This document shows, one piece after another, positions 29,384-39,663 of a stretch of DNA of 64,000 bases. The stretch comes from Bacteroidota bacterium (GTDB taxonomy: Bacteria; Bacteroidota; Bacteroidia; Chitinophagales; LD1): positions 1-64,000 of the forward strand of contig CANJLD010000011.1 in NCBI GenBank assembly GCA_947475165.1, written 5' to 3'. Below the pieces are notes generated by a model. The model saw only the letters and a program-made list of their open reading frames with translations. It was not told where the DNA came from and ran no database searches. Position 1 is the stretch's first letter; each line of letters starts with the position of its first letter. The position numbers were made by a program, and so were the translations under genes.

Positions 29384-30208
29384 ATGAAACTTGGCTTAGC
29401 ACAATTATTAGTAGAAGGCACCGAACCTCAGCGTAATTTTGAGCGCGCAGAAAAGCTGATTGCCCAAGCTGCCGAACAAAAATGCGATATCGTTTTACTT
29501 CCCGAAACGATAGATTTTGCGTGGACACACCCCGATGCATTGAAAGAAGCACAACCGGTGCCCGGAAAATTCAGCGATGTGTTTTGTGCATTAGCAAGAA
29601 AATATAATCTCTGGATTTGCGTAGGGCTTACCGAGAAAGCAGAAAGCTGCAATTACAATACTTCGTTATTAATAAACCGGAACGGAGTGATTATTGGCAA
29701 GCATCGAAAAATAAATTTACTCACCGTTGAGTTTCCGTATTACGAAGTAGGCTCTTCGCTAAATGTTTACGATACAGAGTTCGGGAAAATAGGTTTAAAT
29801 ATTTGTGCCGATAATTATCTCGATTCGCTGCACATTGGTCATGCTCTTGCGCGTATGGGCGCACAACTTATTCTTGCACCATCATCATGGACGGTAGATT
29901 TTTCGATTACCGAAGCCGAAGACCCTTACCGCGATAAATGGGTTAAACCACTACGCACATTAGCTACCTTATATGATTTGGTAATTGCCAGTGCCACCAG
30001 CGTAGGCTACATAGTTGGCGGACCTTATGAAGGAAAGAAAATGGTGGGCTGCTCATTATGCGTAGGCAAACAGGGAGTTATTGCACAAGGTATGATGAAC
30101 GAATTTGCCGGTGAATTAGTAGTAGCAGAGTTTAACTTACCGGTGCGCACAGAAAAAGGAACAGAAATAGGAGCAATGCTGCAACAGAAAGGGTATAAGT
30201 TTGATTAA
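29384..30208 (+). CDS. Carbon-nitrogen hydrolase (nitrilase superfamily)
   Basis: Glu-Lys-Cys triad regions LLPETIDF, IGKHRKINLL, GLNICADNYL. Confidence 0.92.
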   Translation: MKLGLAQLLVEGTEPQRNFERAEKLIAQAAEQKCDIVLLPETIDFAWTHPDALKEAQPVPGKFSDVFCALARKYNLWICVGLTEKAESCNYNTSLLINRNGVIIGKHRKINLLTVEFPYYEVGSSLNVYDTEFGKIGLNICADNYLDSLHIGHALARMGAQLILAPSSWTVDFSITEAEDPYRDKWVKPLRTLATLYDLVIASATSVGYIVGGPYEGKKMVGCSLCVGKQGVIAQGMMNEFAGELVVAEFNLPVRTEKGTEIGAMLQQKGYKFD

Positions 30209-31395
30209 TGGTAATTGTAAACGGCATACAAAAAAATATTTCTTATCAGCGGTGTACCCGTTGCATAAGCGACAGTACTTGCCCCGGAATAACATTCGAT
30301 GTCAAAGGAGTTTGCAGTTTTTGTTTTTTGCACGATAAATGGGTGAAGATGTATCCGAACGATGAACGGGGCAATGTTCCGCTTCAAGCCATGATTCAAA
30401 CCATGAAACGCGATGGGAAAGATAAAAAGTATGATTGCGTAATTGGCATTAGCGGAGGAAGAGACAGCACTTATGTATTGCACCTTACCGTAAAAAAATA
30501 TGGCTTGCGTCCGCTTGCCGTACACTTTAACGATGGCTTTGATAACCCGGTGGGTGGTGAGAACATGGTGAATATTACTAAAAAATTAGGCGTAGAGCTG
30601 CGCACCATCACCAGCGATTGGCGCGAAGCAAAAGATTTAAAAATTTCTTTTTTAAAAGCATCGGTACCGGAACTGAATGAAGGAACCGATGTAGGCATTG
30701 CTGCTTCCTGTTACGGAGTGGCGTGCAAGGAAAAAATTAAACATGTTATTTACGGACAGTCGTTTCGCACCGAAGGAGTAAAGCCTGTTTCGTGGGCCTA
30801 TATGGTGGGTGATTATTTGAATGATGTTCAAAATAAATTCGGCACTGTAAAATTACGCAAGTGGGAACCGGAGAACCCCAATTATCATTTAGGCTGGAAA
30901 GAACTTTTTTATTACTCATTTATACAAGGCATTAAAGCGTACTCACCTTTGTATTACGAAAACTATGTGCGCAAAGAAGCCGAAGAAATAATTAAGGCAG
31001 AATACAATTGGGTATATCCGGGAGCACATTACTTTGATGATTTGTATTGGGCACTAATTACCTATGTTCATCGCGTAAAGTTTAATATTGATTTTCGCTT
31101 GAATGCTTATTCTGCGCTTATACGCGATGGACAAATGGAAAGAGAAATTGCTTTAGAAGCCGTAAAGAAACCTTATGTAATGGAAGACCCGCGCATAATT
31201 GATTTATGTTTAAAACGCTTGAGCATTACGCGCGAAGATTTTGACCGGTGGGTTCAACTTCCACCAAAAACTTTTCATGATTATAACACCGGTTACGAGT
31301 TGATGAAATTTTTACGACCGGGTATTAAGCTGGCAACCAAGTTGGGTATGTTCCCCGAAATTGTATACGATAAATATTTTCTCTGTGGCGAATAA
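30208..31395 (+). CDS. N-acetyl sugar amidotransferase (WbpG/WbuX/PseA-like PP-loop enzyme)
   Basis: RCTRCISDSTCPGITFDVKGVCSFC Cys motif; PP-loop IGISGGRDSTYVLHL. Confidence 0.9.
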   Translation: MVIVNGIQKNISYQRCTRCISDSTCPGITFDVKGVCSFCFLHDKWVKMYPNDERGNVPLQAMIQTMKRDGKDKKYDCVIGISGGRDSTYVLHLTVKKYGLRPLAVHFNDGFDNPVGGENMVNITKKLGVELRTITSDWREAKDLKISFLKASVPELNEGTDVGIAASCYGVACKEKIKHVIYGQSFRTEGVKPVSWAYMVGDYLNDVQNKFGTVKLRKWEPENPNYHLGWKELFYYSFIQGIKAYSPLYYENYVRKEAEEIIKAEYNWVYPGAHYFDDLYWALITYVHRVKFNIDFRLNAYSALIRDGQMEREIALEAVKKPYVMEDPRIIDLCLKRLSITREDFDRWVQLPPKTFHDYNTGYELMKFLRPGIKLATKLGMFPEIVYDKYFLCGE

Positions 31396-33019
31396 TTTCT
31401 ACGTATTGGGAATTAATGGCGGTGTGCGTCCGGGCTATCAGGATGTGAGTGCAGTGCTACTCAGGAACGGAGAATTGGTTGCTGCAGTTGAAGAAGAAAG
31501 ACTGAATAGAATTAAATTTTCGGCTGGTCAATTACCTGTGCTATCCGTACAAGAAGTATTAAAAATTGCAGTCATAGGCATATATGATGTTTCAGTTGTT
31601 GCCTATCACGGTAGCACCTGGCAATTATCTATTGAAAGTGTATTGAAATCACATTTCGAAAATTATTTTGGCTTTTGTCCGCAAATAAAGCGTTATCACC
31701 ACCATGATTGTCATGCTGCCAGTACATTTTATTCTTCGGGCTTTGAAGAGGCTTTAGTTATAACCGTTGACGGTTCCGGTGACGGTATTAGCACACGAAT
31801 TGGCGTTGGTGATAAAAACGGAATCAGAACGATTCGGGAATTTGCACGCCCACAGAGTTTAGGAATTTTTTATTCCATGATTACTCAGCTCTGCGGCTTT
31901 ACCCGCGATGCCGATGAATATAAACTGATGGGGCTTGCCGCTTACGGCAATGCATCGGCTTTTGATTTAAGCGAAATACTTTACACCACACCCGAAGGAT
32001 ATTTTTTCGACACCGGTTTTATGGTTGATATTATCCCCGGGCAATCATCGCCAAGCCGATACGAAATGTTGTTCAATAAAAAGCTGACAGATAAGTTAGG
32101 ACTTAAACGCAGAACTTCTGCCGGTATAGAACAGCCGTATAAAGATTTGGCAGCATCAGCACAACAACAATTAGAAAAAATACTCACGCACTTAGTAAAA
32201 ACTTATGTGCAGCAAACAGGCATTAAAAAAGTATGTATGGCTGGTGGCGTAGCATTGAACTGCCTTGCCAATCAAAAAATTGAAGCCCTTGATGAAGTAG
32301 AGGCACTCTACATTCAACCGGCATCTTCCGATTCAGGTATTTCGTTGGGTGCAGCTTATCTCGCAAGCGTTGAACACGGTTTTTCTATCAAAAAAATGAC
32401 GCATGTATTTTACGGCAATTCATTTACCGATGCAGAAATTGAGTTGGCTTTGCAAAACTGCGGTGTCAATTATACACGCTCAGAAAATATTATTGAAGAA
32501 GTGGCAACTGCATTAGCGGGAAATAAAGTAGTGAGTTGGTTTCAGGACAGAATGGAATTTGGTCCGCGGGCGTTGGGCAGCAGAAGTATCTTGGCTAATG
32601 CATCGACAGAAAATATTCAGTCCATTGTAAATCAAAAAGTAAAATTCCGCGAAGGGTTTCGTCCGTTTGGTGCATCGGTTTTAGAGGAAGATTTTCATAC
32701 TTATTTTAATGCCAAGGGCGCTACTGCCCCTTTTATGACAAAAGTGTTTGACGTAAAACCGGAACATCAAACCTTGCTGAAAGGAGTAACCCATGCCGAT
32801 GGCACTTGCCGCGTGCAAACAGTAAATTCAGCGCAACACAAAAAATATTTTGAATTGCTTTCTTCTTTTAAACAAAGAACCGGCACCGGTGTATTGCTAA
32901 ACACCAGTTTTAATTTAAATCACGAACCTATTGTTTGTACACCGCGACAAGCCATTGCCAGTTTTTTTGCCAGCGGCTTAGATGTTTTAGCTATTGGCAA
33001 CTTTACACTTCAAAAATAA
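31385..33019 (+). CDS. Carbamoyltransferase (NodU/CmcH family)
   Basis: VLGINGGVRPGYQDVSAVLLRNGELVAAVEEERLNRIKF; HHDCHAASTFYSSGF; VDGSGDG; MAGGVALNCLANQKI; FQDRMEFGPRALGSRSILA; probable GTG start at 31385. Confidence 0.93.
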   Translation: MANNFYVLGINGGVRPGYQDVSAVLLRNGELVAAVEEERLNRIKFSAGQLPVLSVQEVLKIAVIGIYDVSVVAYHGSTWQLSIESVLKSHFENYFGFCPQIKRYHHHDCHAASTFYSSGFEEALVITVDGSGDGISTRIGVGDKNGIRTIREFARPQSLGIFYSMITQLCGFTRDADEYKLMGLAAYGNASAFDLSEILYTTPEGYFFDTGFMVDIIPGQSSPSRYEMLFNKKLTDKLGLKRRTSAGIEQPYKDLAASAQQQLEKILTHLVKTYVQQTGIKKVCMAGGVALNCLANQKIEALDEVEALYIQPASSDSGISLGAAYLASVEHGFSIKKMTHVFYGNSFTDAEIELALQNCGVNYTRSENIIEEVATALAGNKVVSWFQDRMEFGPRALGSRSILANASTENIQSIVNQKVKFREGFRPFGASVLEEDFHTYFNAKGATAPFMTKVFDVKPEHQTLLKGVTHADGTCRVQTVNSAQHKKYFELLSSFKQRTGTGVLLNTSFNLNHEPIVCTPRQAIASFFASGLDVLAIGNFTLQK

Positions 33020-33069
33020 GTTCACTGCTTTTTTTACCGCTGTGAGTTGCTATAATTTTAAAGCAATGC

Positions 33070-35892
33070 CTACTTGCTTATAGTTTGAAGCAGTTGTCGG
33101 GGACCTGGATTCTCGGGGTTCATTTGAATAGCTCGGTTTAGGTAGTATGTAGCACTATCCGCCATATTCATGTTTATATAGGTTCGCCCTATATTCATAT
33201 AGCCATCAATATAGTTGGGCACCAAACGAATACCCTCCTTATTTACAGCAACAGATTTGTCGTACTCTTTTAATTGATAATAAATAAAGCTCAGCTTGTC
33301 ATATCCTAATGATTCTGTTGAACGAACGCTAATCACATGTTCAAAATATGGAATTGCGTCCTTCAGTTTTCCCTGAGAAAAATATAATTCACCTATGTAC
33401 CGGTGAACCTCACTGAACGAGGTATCAATAGTTAATGCTTGTTTAAAAGCAAGAATAGCACTATCTGGTAAACTTAGAGATGTATACACTCGACCAATAT
33501 CATAAGCCACATTAAAGAAATGCGGATAAATTTCAAGCGCTTTTTTAAAGTGTCCCAATGCCTCCTTTTCCAAATTTGTCTTTTCTAATACATCTTGTTC
33601 TTTTTCTGAATGCTGCATAAGATGCAATGCTAAAAGATTATGAGCCTGAGCCGAGCTATTTACATAATCAATATCATGTCGAAACAAGGTAAGATCGTCT
33701 TTCCAATCCAGATTTCGGGAGAAGGTAAGTAACGAGTAACTGCAGAGCACTCCAATAAAAATATATGCGAAAGATTTGGGCAATTTTGAAAATGTCAGCT
33801 TCTCTAGGCTGCCCATTAAAAAAGCAGAACTAATTTTACTGTGTTTTATTAAAAAAGCAACGAAAACCATACTCCACCCTAATGAGGGCAAAAGAAGGTA
33901 CCTATCCGCCACAACACCTGGAACCGGTACAAAAAATCCCGAAAATTGAGCTACTGAAAGCAGATAGACAATTAATCCAAATGCCACAATAGAATTTGAT
34001 TTTGAAAACCCAATTGCCGCTAGTAAAATTGTTAGATGCAATAACAAGAAAACAATTGACGAAGCACTCTGTAACTCTGTAGGTTTTATAAACGCGAACC
34101 CGTAATAAAATGATTGAGGATGAGGAAAAATTGTTTTTTGAAGGTAGAACCCTGCGCTTGCCAAAGCCGTTCCTATTCTGATACTAAGGGGCGAGGTATT
34201 CGTTACGGGAACCTCCACAAAGCTTATCGGGCGATCTGTTTCGGTTTTTACAACCGCGTTAGCTATGCTTCCGTAATCTTTAATTGCAACATTTGATATA
34301 GCAGCACTGTAGTTGTACTCCTTCGAAAAAATTCCGAAGGCGACTATTATAAAGATGAACAGGCATGTATTGAAATATTTCACAATAACTTTCCATGAAT
34401 TTTTTCCACTTAATACCGCAATAACAGCAATAAAATTTACCATGAACGTAAAATCTAAAGAATCTAATTTGTGCTTTCCTGAACCAGCTATTATTGTAAT
34501 AGCAATAAGAATGGCCAAAACAACTATTGACGCTAATAGCATTCTGCGACCTATTGCCAATCGGCTAAAAAGGAAAATAAAAAAATTTACAAAAATATCG
34601 CCACTATCCTCCCTAACCGAACCACTGCTAAAATGATTGGCAACAAAAAAAACTAAAAGCAATGCCGGGATTCTAAGAGAGTGACGCCCCCAGAAAAATA
34701 TGCAGAAAAGGAAAGCATAAGATATATTTAATAGGGCCGCTATATTCAAATCTGTAGCAAAATTATCTTTTAAATAAACCCTTATTTCTATAGCCATAAA
34801 AAGAGATGACAATAACAAACCCAAACTCCAAAAGTCAATCTTTTTATATCTGAGATATTGAGCTACTATAAGAATCGCGGGTATTAACGCGAGTGTTTTC
34901 CAAGTATACATACAAACCTGCATATAAAAATATAATACAACAGCCGTGGGAATTATACTATAAACCGAACTTAGGTTGAACTCGCTATACCAAGGCTTTA
35001 GTCCAGAAAAAGGCACTTCAACATCTATTGGTTCTGTTTGTTTGTTTCTTAGAGAAATTAGCATATCCGAAATCGACAGTCCCTTTATTACTAAATATGT
35101 TGTTGTTATTCCGGCAATCTGCAACAACGCCAGCCAGAATTTATACCAGGGTGCTATTGCACCCAAGCTCATATACATAACAAGAGTCAGGAGTGTTGTT
35201 AGCATAAAAACAAAAATGAGCCTGGCTTCTGTAAAAAAAATTACAGCTAATGGTATGAAGAAGACAAACGGCAAAAATGTTTTTTTACATAACATGGCCA
35301 TAAGAAAAAGAATAGCCGCTGCAGGAATATACCACCAGCTTTTTTTACGTGCCCCTACAATTCCCACCCAACAAGAAAGTAGACAGAAAAGTAATCCCAA
35401 AATTTCATCTCTGTTTTTAATACTGCAAACCACTTCGGAGTGCGATGGGTGCGCGCAAAACAGCAAAGTTATACAGAGCGCAACAAATGGAGTGACAACC
35501 CCGCCAATAACAATCAGTAACTTAAACAAACCATAACAAAGAAAAGCATACAGTAAGCAGTTTGCCAAATGACCTATGAATACATTATCGCCAAATAATG
35601 AATGCTCAATTGCAAATGTAGCTATTGGAACAGGCCGGTATTCATAAGCATAACCCGCTTCATCCTGATAATATGGTGAGGAGAAAATTTCCGGAATGGC
35701 TGTTATTCCTTTAGACGTTAGCCGATGATTTCGTGTAACCAGTTCATCGTCCATGTTATAGCCGTTGAGCAAACTGTTGCTATAAAGCAGCAACGCAAAA
35801 GCTACAATTATTAATTCATAAAAATATTTACTATAAAACGGATGGGTAGCTGCCGGTTTTGTTTTAGTTTTTTTACCTGTAGCGTTTGCCAT
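33070..35892 (-). CDS. Polytopic membrane protein with C-terminal TPRs, TMTC/GT-C-like
   Basis: N-terminal YNMDDELVTRNHRLTSKGITAIPEIFSSPYY...YEYRPVPIATFAIEHSLFGDNVFIGHLANCLLY; many TM segments; C-terminal TPR units (e.g. AHNLLALHLMQHS.., GYMNIGRTYINMNMADSATYYLNRAI). Confidence 0.8.
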   Translation of the reverse strand: MANATGKKTKTKPAATHPFYSKYFYELIIVAFALLLYSNSLLNGYNMDDELVTRNHRLTSKGITAIPEIFSSPYYQDEAGYAYEYRPVPIATFAIEHSLFGDNVFIGHLANCLLYAFLCYGLFKLLIVIGGVVTPFVALCITLLFCAHPSHSEVVCSIKNRDEILGLLFCLLSCWVGIVGARKKSWWYIPAAAILFLMAMLCKKTFLPFVFFIPLAVIFFTEARLIFVFMLTTLLTLVMYMSLGAIAPWYKFWLALLQIAGITTTYLVIKGLSISDMLISLRNKQTEPIDVEVPFSGLKPWYSEFNLSSVYSIIPTAVVLYFYMQVCMYTWKTLALIPAILIVAQYLRYKKIDFWSLGLLLSSLFMAIEIRVYLKDNFATDLNIAALLNISYAFLFCIFFWGRHSLRIPALLLVFFVANHFSSGSVREDSGDIFVNFFIFLFSRLAIGRRMLLASIVVLAILIAITIIAGSGKHKLDSLDFTFMVNFIAVIAVLSGKNSWKVIVKYFNTCLFIFIIVAFGIFSKEYNYSAAISNVAIKDYGSIANAVVKTETDRPISFVEVPVTNTSPLSIRIGTALASAGFYLQKTIFPHPQSFYYGFAFIKPTELQSASSIVFLLLHLTILLAAIGFSKSNSIVAFGLIVYLLSVAQFSGFFVPVPGVVADRYLLLPSLGWSMVFVAFLIKHSKISSAFLMGSLEKLTFSKLPKSFAYIFIGVLCSYSLLTFSRNLDWKDDLTLFRHDIDYVNSSAQAHNLLALHLMQHSEKEQDVLEKTNLEKEALGHFKKALEIYPHFFNVAYDIGRVYTSLSLPDSAILAFKQALTIDTSFSEVHRYIGELYFSQGKLKDAIPYFEHVISVRSTESLGYDKLSFIYYQLKEYDKSVAVNKEGIRLVPNYIDGYMNIGRTYINMNMADSATYYLNRAIQMNPENPGPRQLLQTISK

Positions 35893-36056
35893 ATAACAAT
35901 ATTAATAGGATTTGCCTACTTCTGCCAGCCAGAAATATCAATTGATGTACTCCGCCTTTTCAATTTTTATTCCCAGATATAACCATGTTATAGAATTAGA
36001 AAATTGTAACAGTACCGCAGAATTGTTGAATATAATACCTGATAAAGAAGTAAAAG

Positions 36057-36875
36057 TTATTTCTGCAACATCCTTTCCACTTCTTCAAATTCCAAGACAG
36101 GAGGGTTGTATAAAAACTCCTCTAACAACGGATACTTATTACCCGGATCGCCAAACTCTTTTTCGAAAAAAAACCGGAACGGAACGGCAAATACTTTTAG
36201 CTGAGATTTCTGTTGATTATAGTAATAGAACTGTAATTGATATTCGGGATGCAAAACACCAAAATGAACCACCGGTCGTGAATCTTGCGATTGATTAACA
36301 TGAGAACCGTGCAATGTTTTATCCAGATAGATTACCAGATCTCCGGGATTACAATCTACCGTTTGGGCCAACGAAAAAAGTTGCGATTGCATAAGTTCAT
36401 ACGGCCACTCGCAAAACATAGGCAGAACATAGTCAAAAACCCGGTTGCTTCCTTTTAAAACAAACAATGCACCATTATTAAATGAGGTAGTAACTAAAGG
36501 AATCCAAATATTGCGGTATTGAAATTTATTTTCATCTGTTATGCTAAAATCTCTATGTAATGCACAGGTACTATTTGCATTGCAGTTTTTTGACATATAG
36601 GTGGCAACAGGTGCACAATAGCTTTCAAAAATTGAAGCTAATGGCACTTCAAGAACCCCTAAAATTTTTTCGCTTATCTGTAATCCGGTTTCAGCATTCG
36701 TATCATACAAACTATTCCACATGCCTTTTTCCTCGATTGAACGGGGATGGTGTTGCTTATAAAGTTGAGCCAACTCATTTACTTTGGCTTCGTCTATAAA
36801 ATTTCTGATTATTATAAAGCCGTTCTCCGAAAGTTCTGCTTCCAATTGTTTGTCAACCAATACGGCCGTTTTCAT
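36057..36875 (-). CDS. Phytanoyl-CoA dioxygenase (PhyH)-like Fe/2OG oxygenase
   Basis: ALHRDFSITDENKFQYRNIWIPLV (HxD); GDLVIYLDKTLHGSHVNQSQDSRPVVHFG (distal His/Arg); start set to MKTAVLVDKQ. Confidence 0.82.
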   Translation of the reverse strand: MKTAVLVDKQLEAELSENGFIIIRNFIDEAKVNELAQLYKQHHPRSIEEKGMWNSLYDTNAETGLQISEKILGVLEVPLASIFESYCAPVATYMSKNCNANSTCALHRDFSITDENKFQYRNIWIPLVTTSFNNGALFVLKGSNRVFDYVLPMFCEWPYELMQSQLFSLAQTVDCNPGDLVIYLDKTLHGSHVNQSQDSRPVVHFGVLHPEYQLQFYYYNQQKSQLKVFAVPFRFFFEKEFGDPGNKYPLLEEFLYNPPVLEFEEVERMLQK

Positions 36876-37122
36876 AACTAAAATTTTTATTGTAATTCTT
36901 ATAAAAAAACGAATCTCTTTACAAATTCGAATTAAAATGAATTTTCTGTTAAACCAAAAATTAATGCTTTTGAGGCTCAAAAAATGTTGGTTATTAATTC
37001 CCCATCAGTCTTCTTTAAACTTTGAAAATTTGCGAAATTGGAGAAAATTTTATAGATAAATTTGTATGTTTTACACTGCTTAAATAATTATCTATGCAAA
37101 TAATTAATAAACTAAAGCCCAA

Positions 37123-37977
37123 TTGTTGCCAAAAATGGGGATGAAAATAAGTGATCAAACAAAACCTGCAAGTGTAGTTAATGCCGGAAAAGACAGTGTG
37201 ATTCAATACTTAACAGCTGTGTGGAAATACCGAAATTTAATTTATGTTTTTGCCTATCAGGAATTTAAATTACAGTATGCACAAACCCGGCTGTATTTTC
37301 TTTGGATGATTTTGCGCCCGCTTATGGTGCTTGGGCTTTTCACCTTTATTTTTGACCGTTTAATTCATTTGCCAGGTGTTAACTATCCCTATCCCTTATT
37401 TGCCCTAAGCGGCATACTAATTTGGAACAGTTTTAGCTTTATGGTCAACAACGCGGGCAACGTAATTCTAGCTAACCAACAACTAGTCAGAAAAATGTAT
37501 TTCCCCAGAATTATTCTCGTCTTTTCGAAAATGATAGTAGGCTTGGCCGAAACTGTTGTAACCATATTGCTCATATTACTATTAGCTATACTGATAAAAT
37601 TTCCACTGCGTTTTGAAATTCTTTTGCTTCCTCTTTTCATTTTTGCCAATTTAATTGTCGGGCTGGCCATAGCTATCTGGTTAAATGCGCTCACCATTCG
37701 CTTTCGTGATCTTCATCAGATTACACCCACCCTGGTTGGTTTTCTGGTTTGGCTTACACCGGTATTTTATCCAACCAGTTTAATTCCGGCAAATTACTCC
37801 TTCTTCATCTATCTCAATCCAATTGCCGGAGTTATACAAGGTTGCAGGTGGGCCATTTTAGGCGATTCACTTCCCAGCCTGTTCTTTCTGCCTTCTTTTG
37901 CTTTTTTTATTGTTTTATTATTTTTCGGATTACTGTTTTTTATCAGTGCCGAATCTGATTTAGCCGATTATATTTAA
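37123..37977 (+). CDS. ABC-2 type polysaccharide export permease (Wzm/TagG-like)
   Basis: YRNLIYVFAYQEFKLQYAQTRLYFLWMILRPLMVLGLFTFIFDRL; C-terminal FFISAESDLADYI; ATG alternative at 37135. Confidence 0.88.
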   Translation: MLPKMGMKISDQTKPASVVNAGKDSVIQYLTAVWKYRNLIYVFAYQEFKLQYAQTRLYFLWMILRPLMVLGLFTFIFDRLIHLPGVNYPYPLFALSGILIWNSFSFMVNNAGNVILANQQLVRKMYFPRIILVFSKMIVGLAETVVTILLILLLAILIKFPLRFEILLLPLFIFANLIVGLAIAIWLNALTIRFRDLHQITPTLVGFLVWLTPVFYPTSLIPANYSFFIYLNPIAGVIQGCRWAILGDSLPSLFFLPSFAFFIVLLFFGLLFFISAESDLADYI

Positions 37978-38016
37978 CCCGTAATTTTACATCTTACCGG
38001 TCAAATTTATTCAACC

Positions 38017-38937
38017 TTGAAACCCAGTATTTTTAAAGACACAGCCCTGCAAACTCAATTTGACCGCGATGGTTATGTGGTGATGGATTTTATTACCCGC
38101 GAGCAAGCGGATAAGATTTCCAAAAAATTCCATGATTTACATCCCGATTTGCCAAAAGGTTTTTATTCAGCCGCTTACAACCCCGATGAACAATTTAAGG
38201 AAGAAATTTTTGCGTACACCGAAAAAATATTTCAACCTGTATTAGATAAAAATTTTGAAAACTTTAAAAAATTAGGGAGCACCTTTTTGTGCAAATCTCC
38301 AGGCGAAGAGGGCAGAAAAGGTGTTCATCAGGATTGGACAGTAGTTGATGAATCAAAATTTTATTCCTGCACTATTTGGGTTCCTTTAGTAGATACAAAT
38401 GAGGAAAACGGGACTATACGTGTAATACCAGGCAGTCATCTGTTTTTTGATCATTACAGAAGCAATAACATACCGATTACTTATAAAGATAGTATAGATT
38501 TACTCTGGAATAATATGGATAGCATTTCTATGAAAGTCGGCCAGGCGTTCATACTAAACCACGCTGTAATACATGGTTCGTCTCCTAACACAACAAACAA
38601 GGAGAGGTTAGTAGTTGCTTATGGCATTGCACCAAAAGAAGCAAAGTTGCTGTTTTATTATAAAAACCCGGGCGACAACACAGATAAAATTGAAAAATTT
38701 GAGATGCCTGATGATTTTTTTCAACGTTACTACAATGCTCCCGAACGACCGCTCTTTGGCAATGCTGTTGATGAATTTAACTATGCCATAAAGGCTACAG
38801 ATGCTACTACAATTCACCAGCATCTTCGCAAAGAAAAAATTAAAAGAGGAAGATTTGCCGAATCCAATGATACTGTGGTTTTTGAGAAACCTTCTCCTTT
38901 AAAAATCATTCAAAAAATTTTAAACAAAATCTTCTGA
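38017..38937 (+). CDS. PhyH-like Fe/2OG oxygenase
   Basis: GVHQDWTVVDESKFYSCTIWVPLVDTNEENGTIRVIPGSH; AFILNHAVIHGSSPNTTNKERLVVAYG; TTG start. Confidence 0.88.
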   Translation: MKPSIFKDTALQTQFDRDGYVVMDFITREQADKISKKFHDLHPDLPKGFYSAAYNPDEQFKEEIFAYTEKIFQPVLDKNFENFKKLGSTFLCKSPGEEGRKGVHQDWTVVDESKFYSCTIWVPLVDTNEENGTIRVIPGSHLFFDHYRSNNIPITYKDSIDLLWNNMDSISMKVGQAFILNHAVIHGSSPNTTNKERLVVAYGIAPKEAKLLFYYKNPGDNTDKIEKFEMPDDFFQRYYNAPERPLFGNAVDEFNYAIKATDATTIHQHLRKEKIKRGRFAESNDTVVFEKPSPLKIIQKILNKIF

Positions 38938-39663
38938 TTGCCGAAGCATTTTAAAATGGAAGATAAACGGACGATTCATTCTCTTACCATCAGCATTCCT
39001 GCTTATAACGATAGCCAATCGCTCGTTAAACTGGTGGAGGAATCTGAATATTTGTGTCAGCAGTTGGCTATTCCATTTCAAATTCTTATTATAAATGATG
39101 GCAGCGACGATAACACGCTGGATATGGCAAATCAACTGGCACAAAAATATGGCAATATTCAGGTGGTGAGTCATGAAAAAAATATGGGATTTGGCGAAAC
39201 TCTTAAAAAAGTATTCATGCTGCCCAAAACAGAATGGGTTCTTTTCCTGCCTGGCGATAATCAGTTTCCGGTTTCCAATCTTTTAAATTTTGTAGAAATT
39301 AAAGACAACTACGATTACATTCTCGGATTTCGCAAAGAACGGAAAGACACGGCTAACCGTAAATTATATTCCTTGTTTTACAACCTGATGGTTTCCCTGC
39401 TATCGGGATATAAGGTAAATGATGTAAACAGCATTGTCTTTTACCGTTCAAAAATTTTTGAAACATTTCAATTGGAAGGAGAAAGTGCGTTTGTGCACGC
39501 AGAATTTTTTATACGCTCCTCTATGGCCGGTTTCCGGATTACCGAAATGGAAGTTTTACATCAGGAGCGCGAATTCGGATTTGGTTCCGGTGGCAATTTG
39601 AGGATGGCACTCAATACATTCAAAGAACTATTTCTTTATATTGCAGGAAATAAGCTGAGGTGA
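38938..39663 (+). CDS. Family 2 glycosyltransferase
   Basis: LTISIPAYNDSQSLVKLVEESE...ILIINDGSDDNTLDMANQLAQKY; LFLPGDNQFP; likely ATG start at 38956. Confidence 0.9.
   Translation: MPKHFKMEDKRTIHSLTISIPAYNDSQSLVKLVEESEYLCQQLAIPFQILIINDGSDDNTLDMANQLAQKYGNIQVVSHEKNMGFGETLKKVFMLPKTEWVLFLPGDNQFPVSNLLNFVEIKDNYDYILGFRKERKDTANRKLYSLFYNLMVSLLSGYKVNDVNSIVFYRSKIFETFQLEGESAFVHAEFFIRSSMAGFRITEMEVLHQEREFGFGSGGNLRMALNTFKELFLYIAGNKLR

Noticed and set aside
34976-35536. 186-aa plus-strand ORF inside the TMTC-like gene
   Set aside because: Antisense to a well-supported membrane-protein gene; composition is consistent with a shadow ORF.
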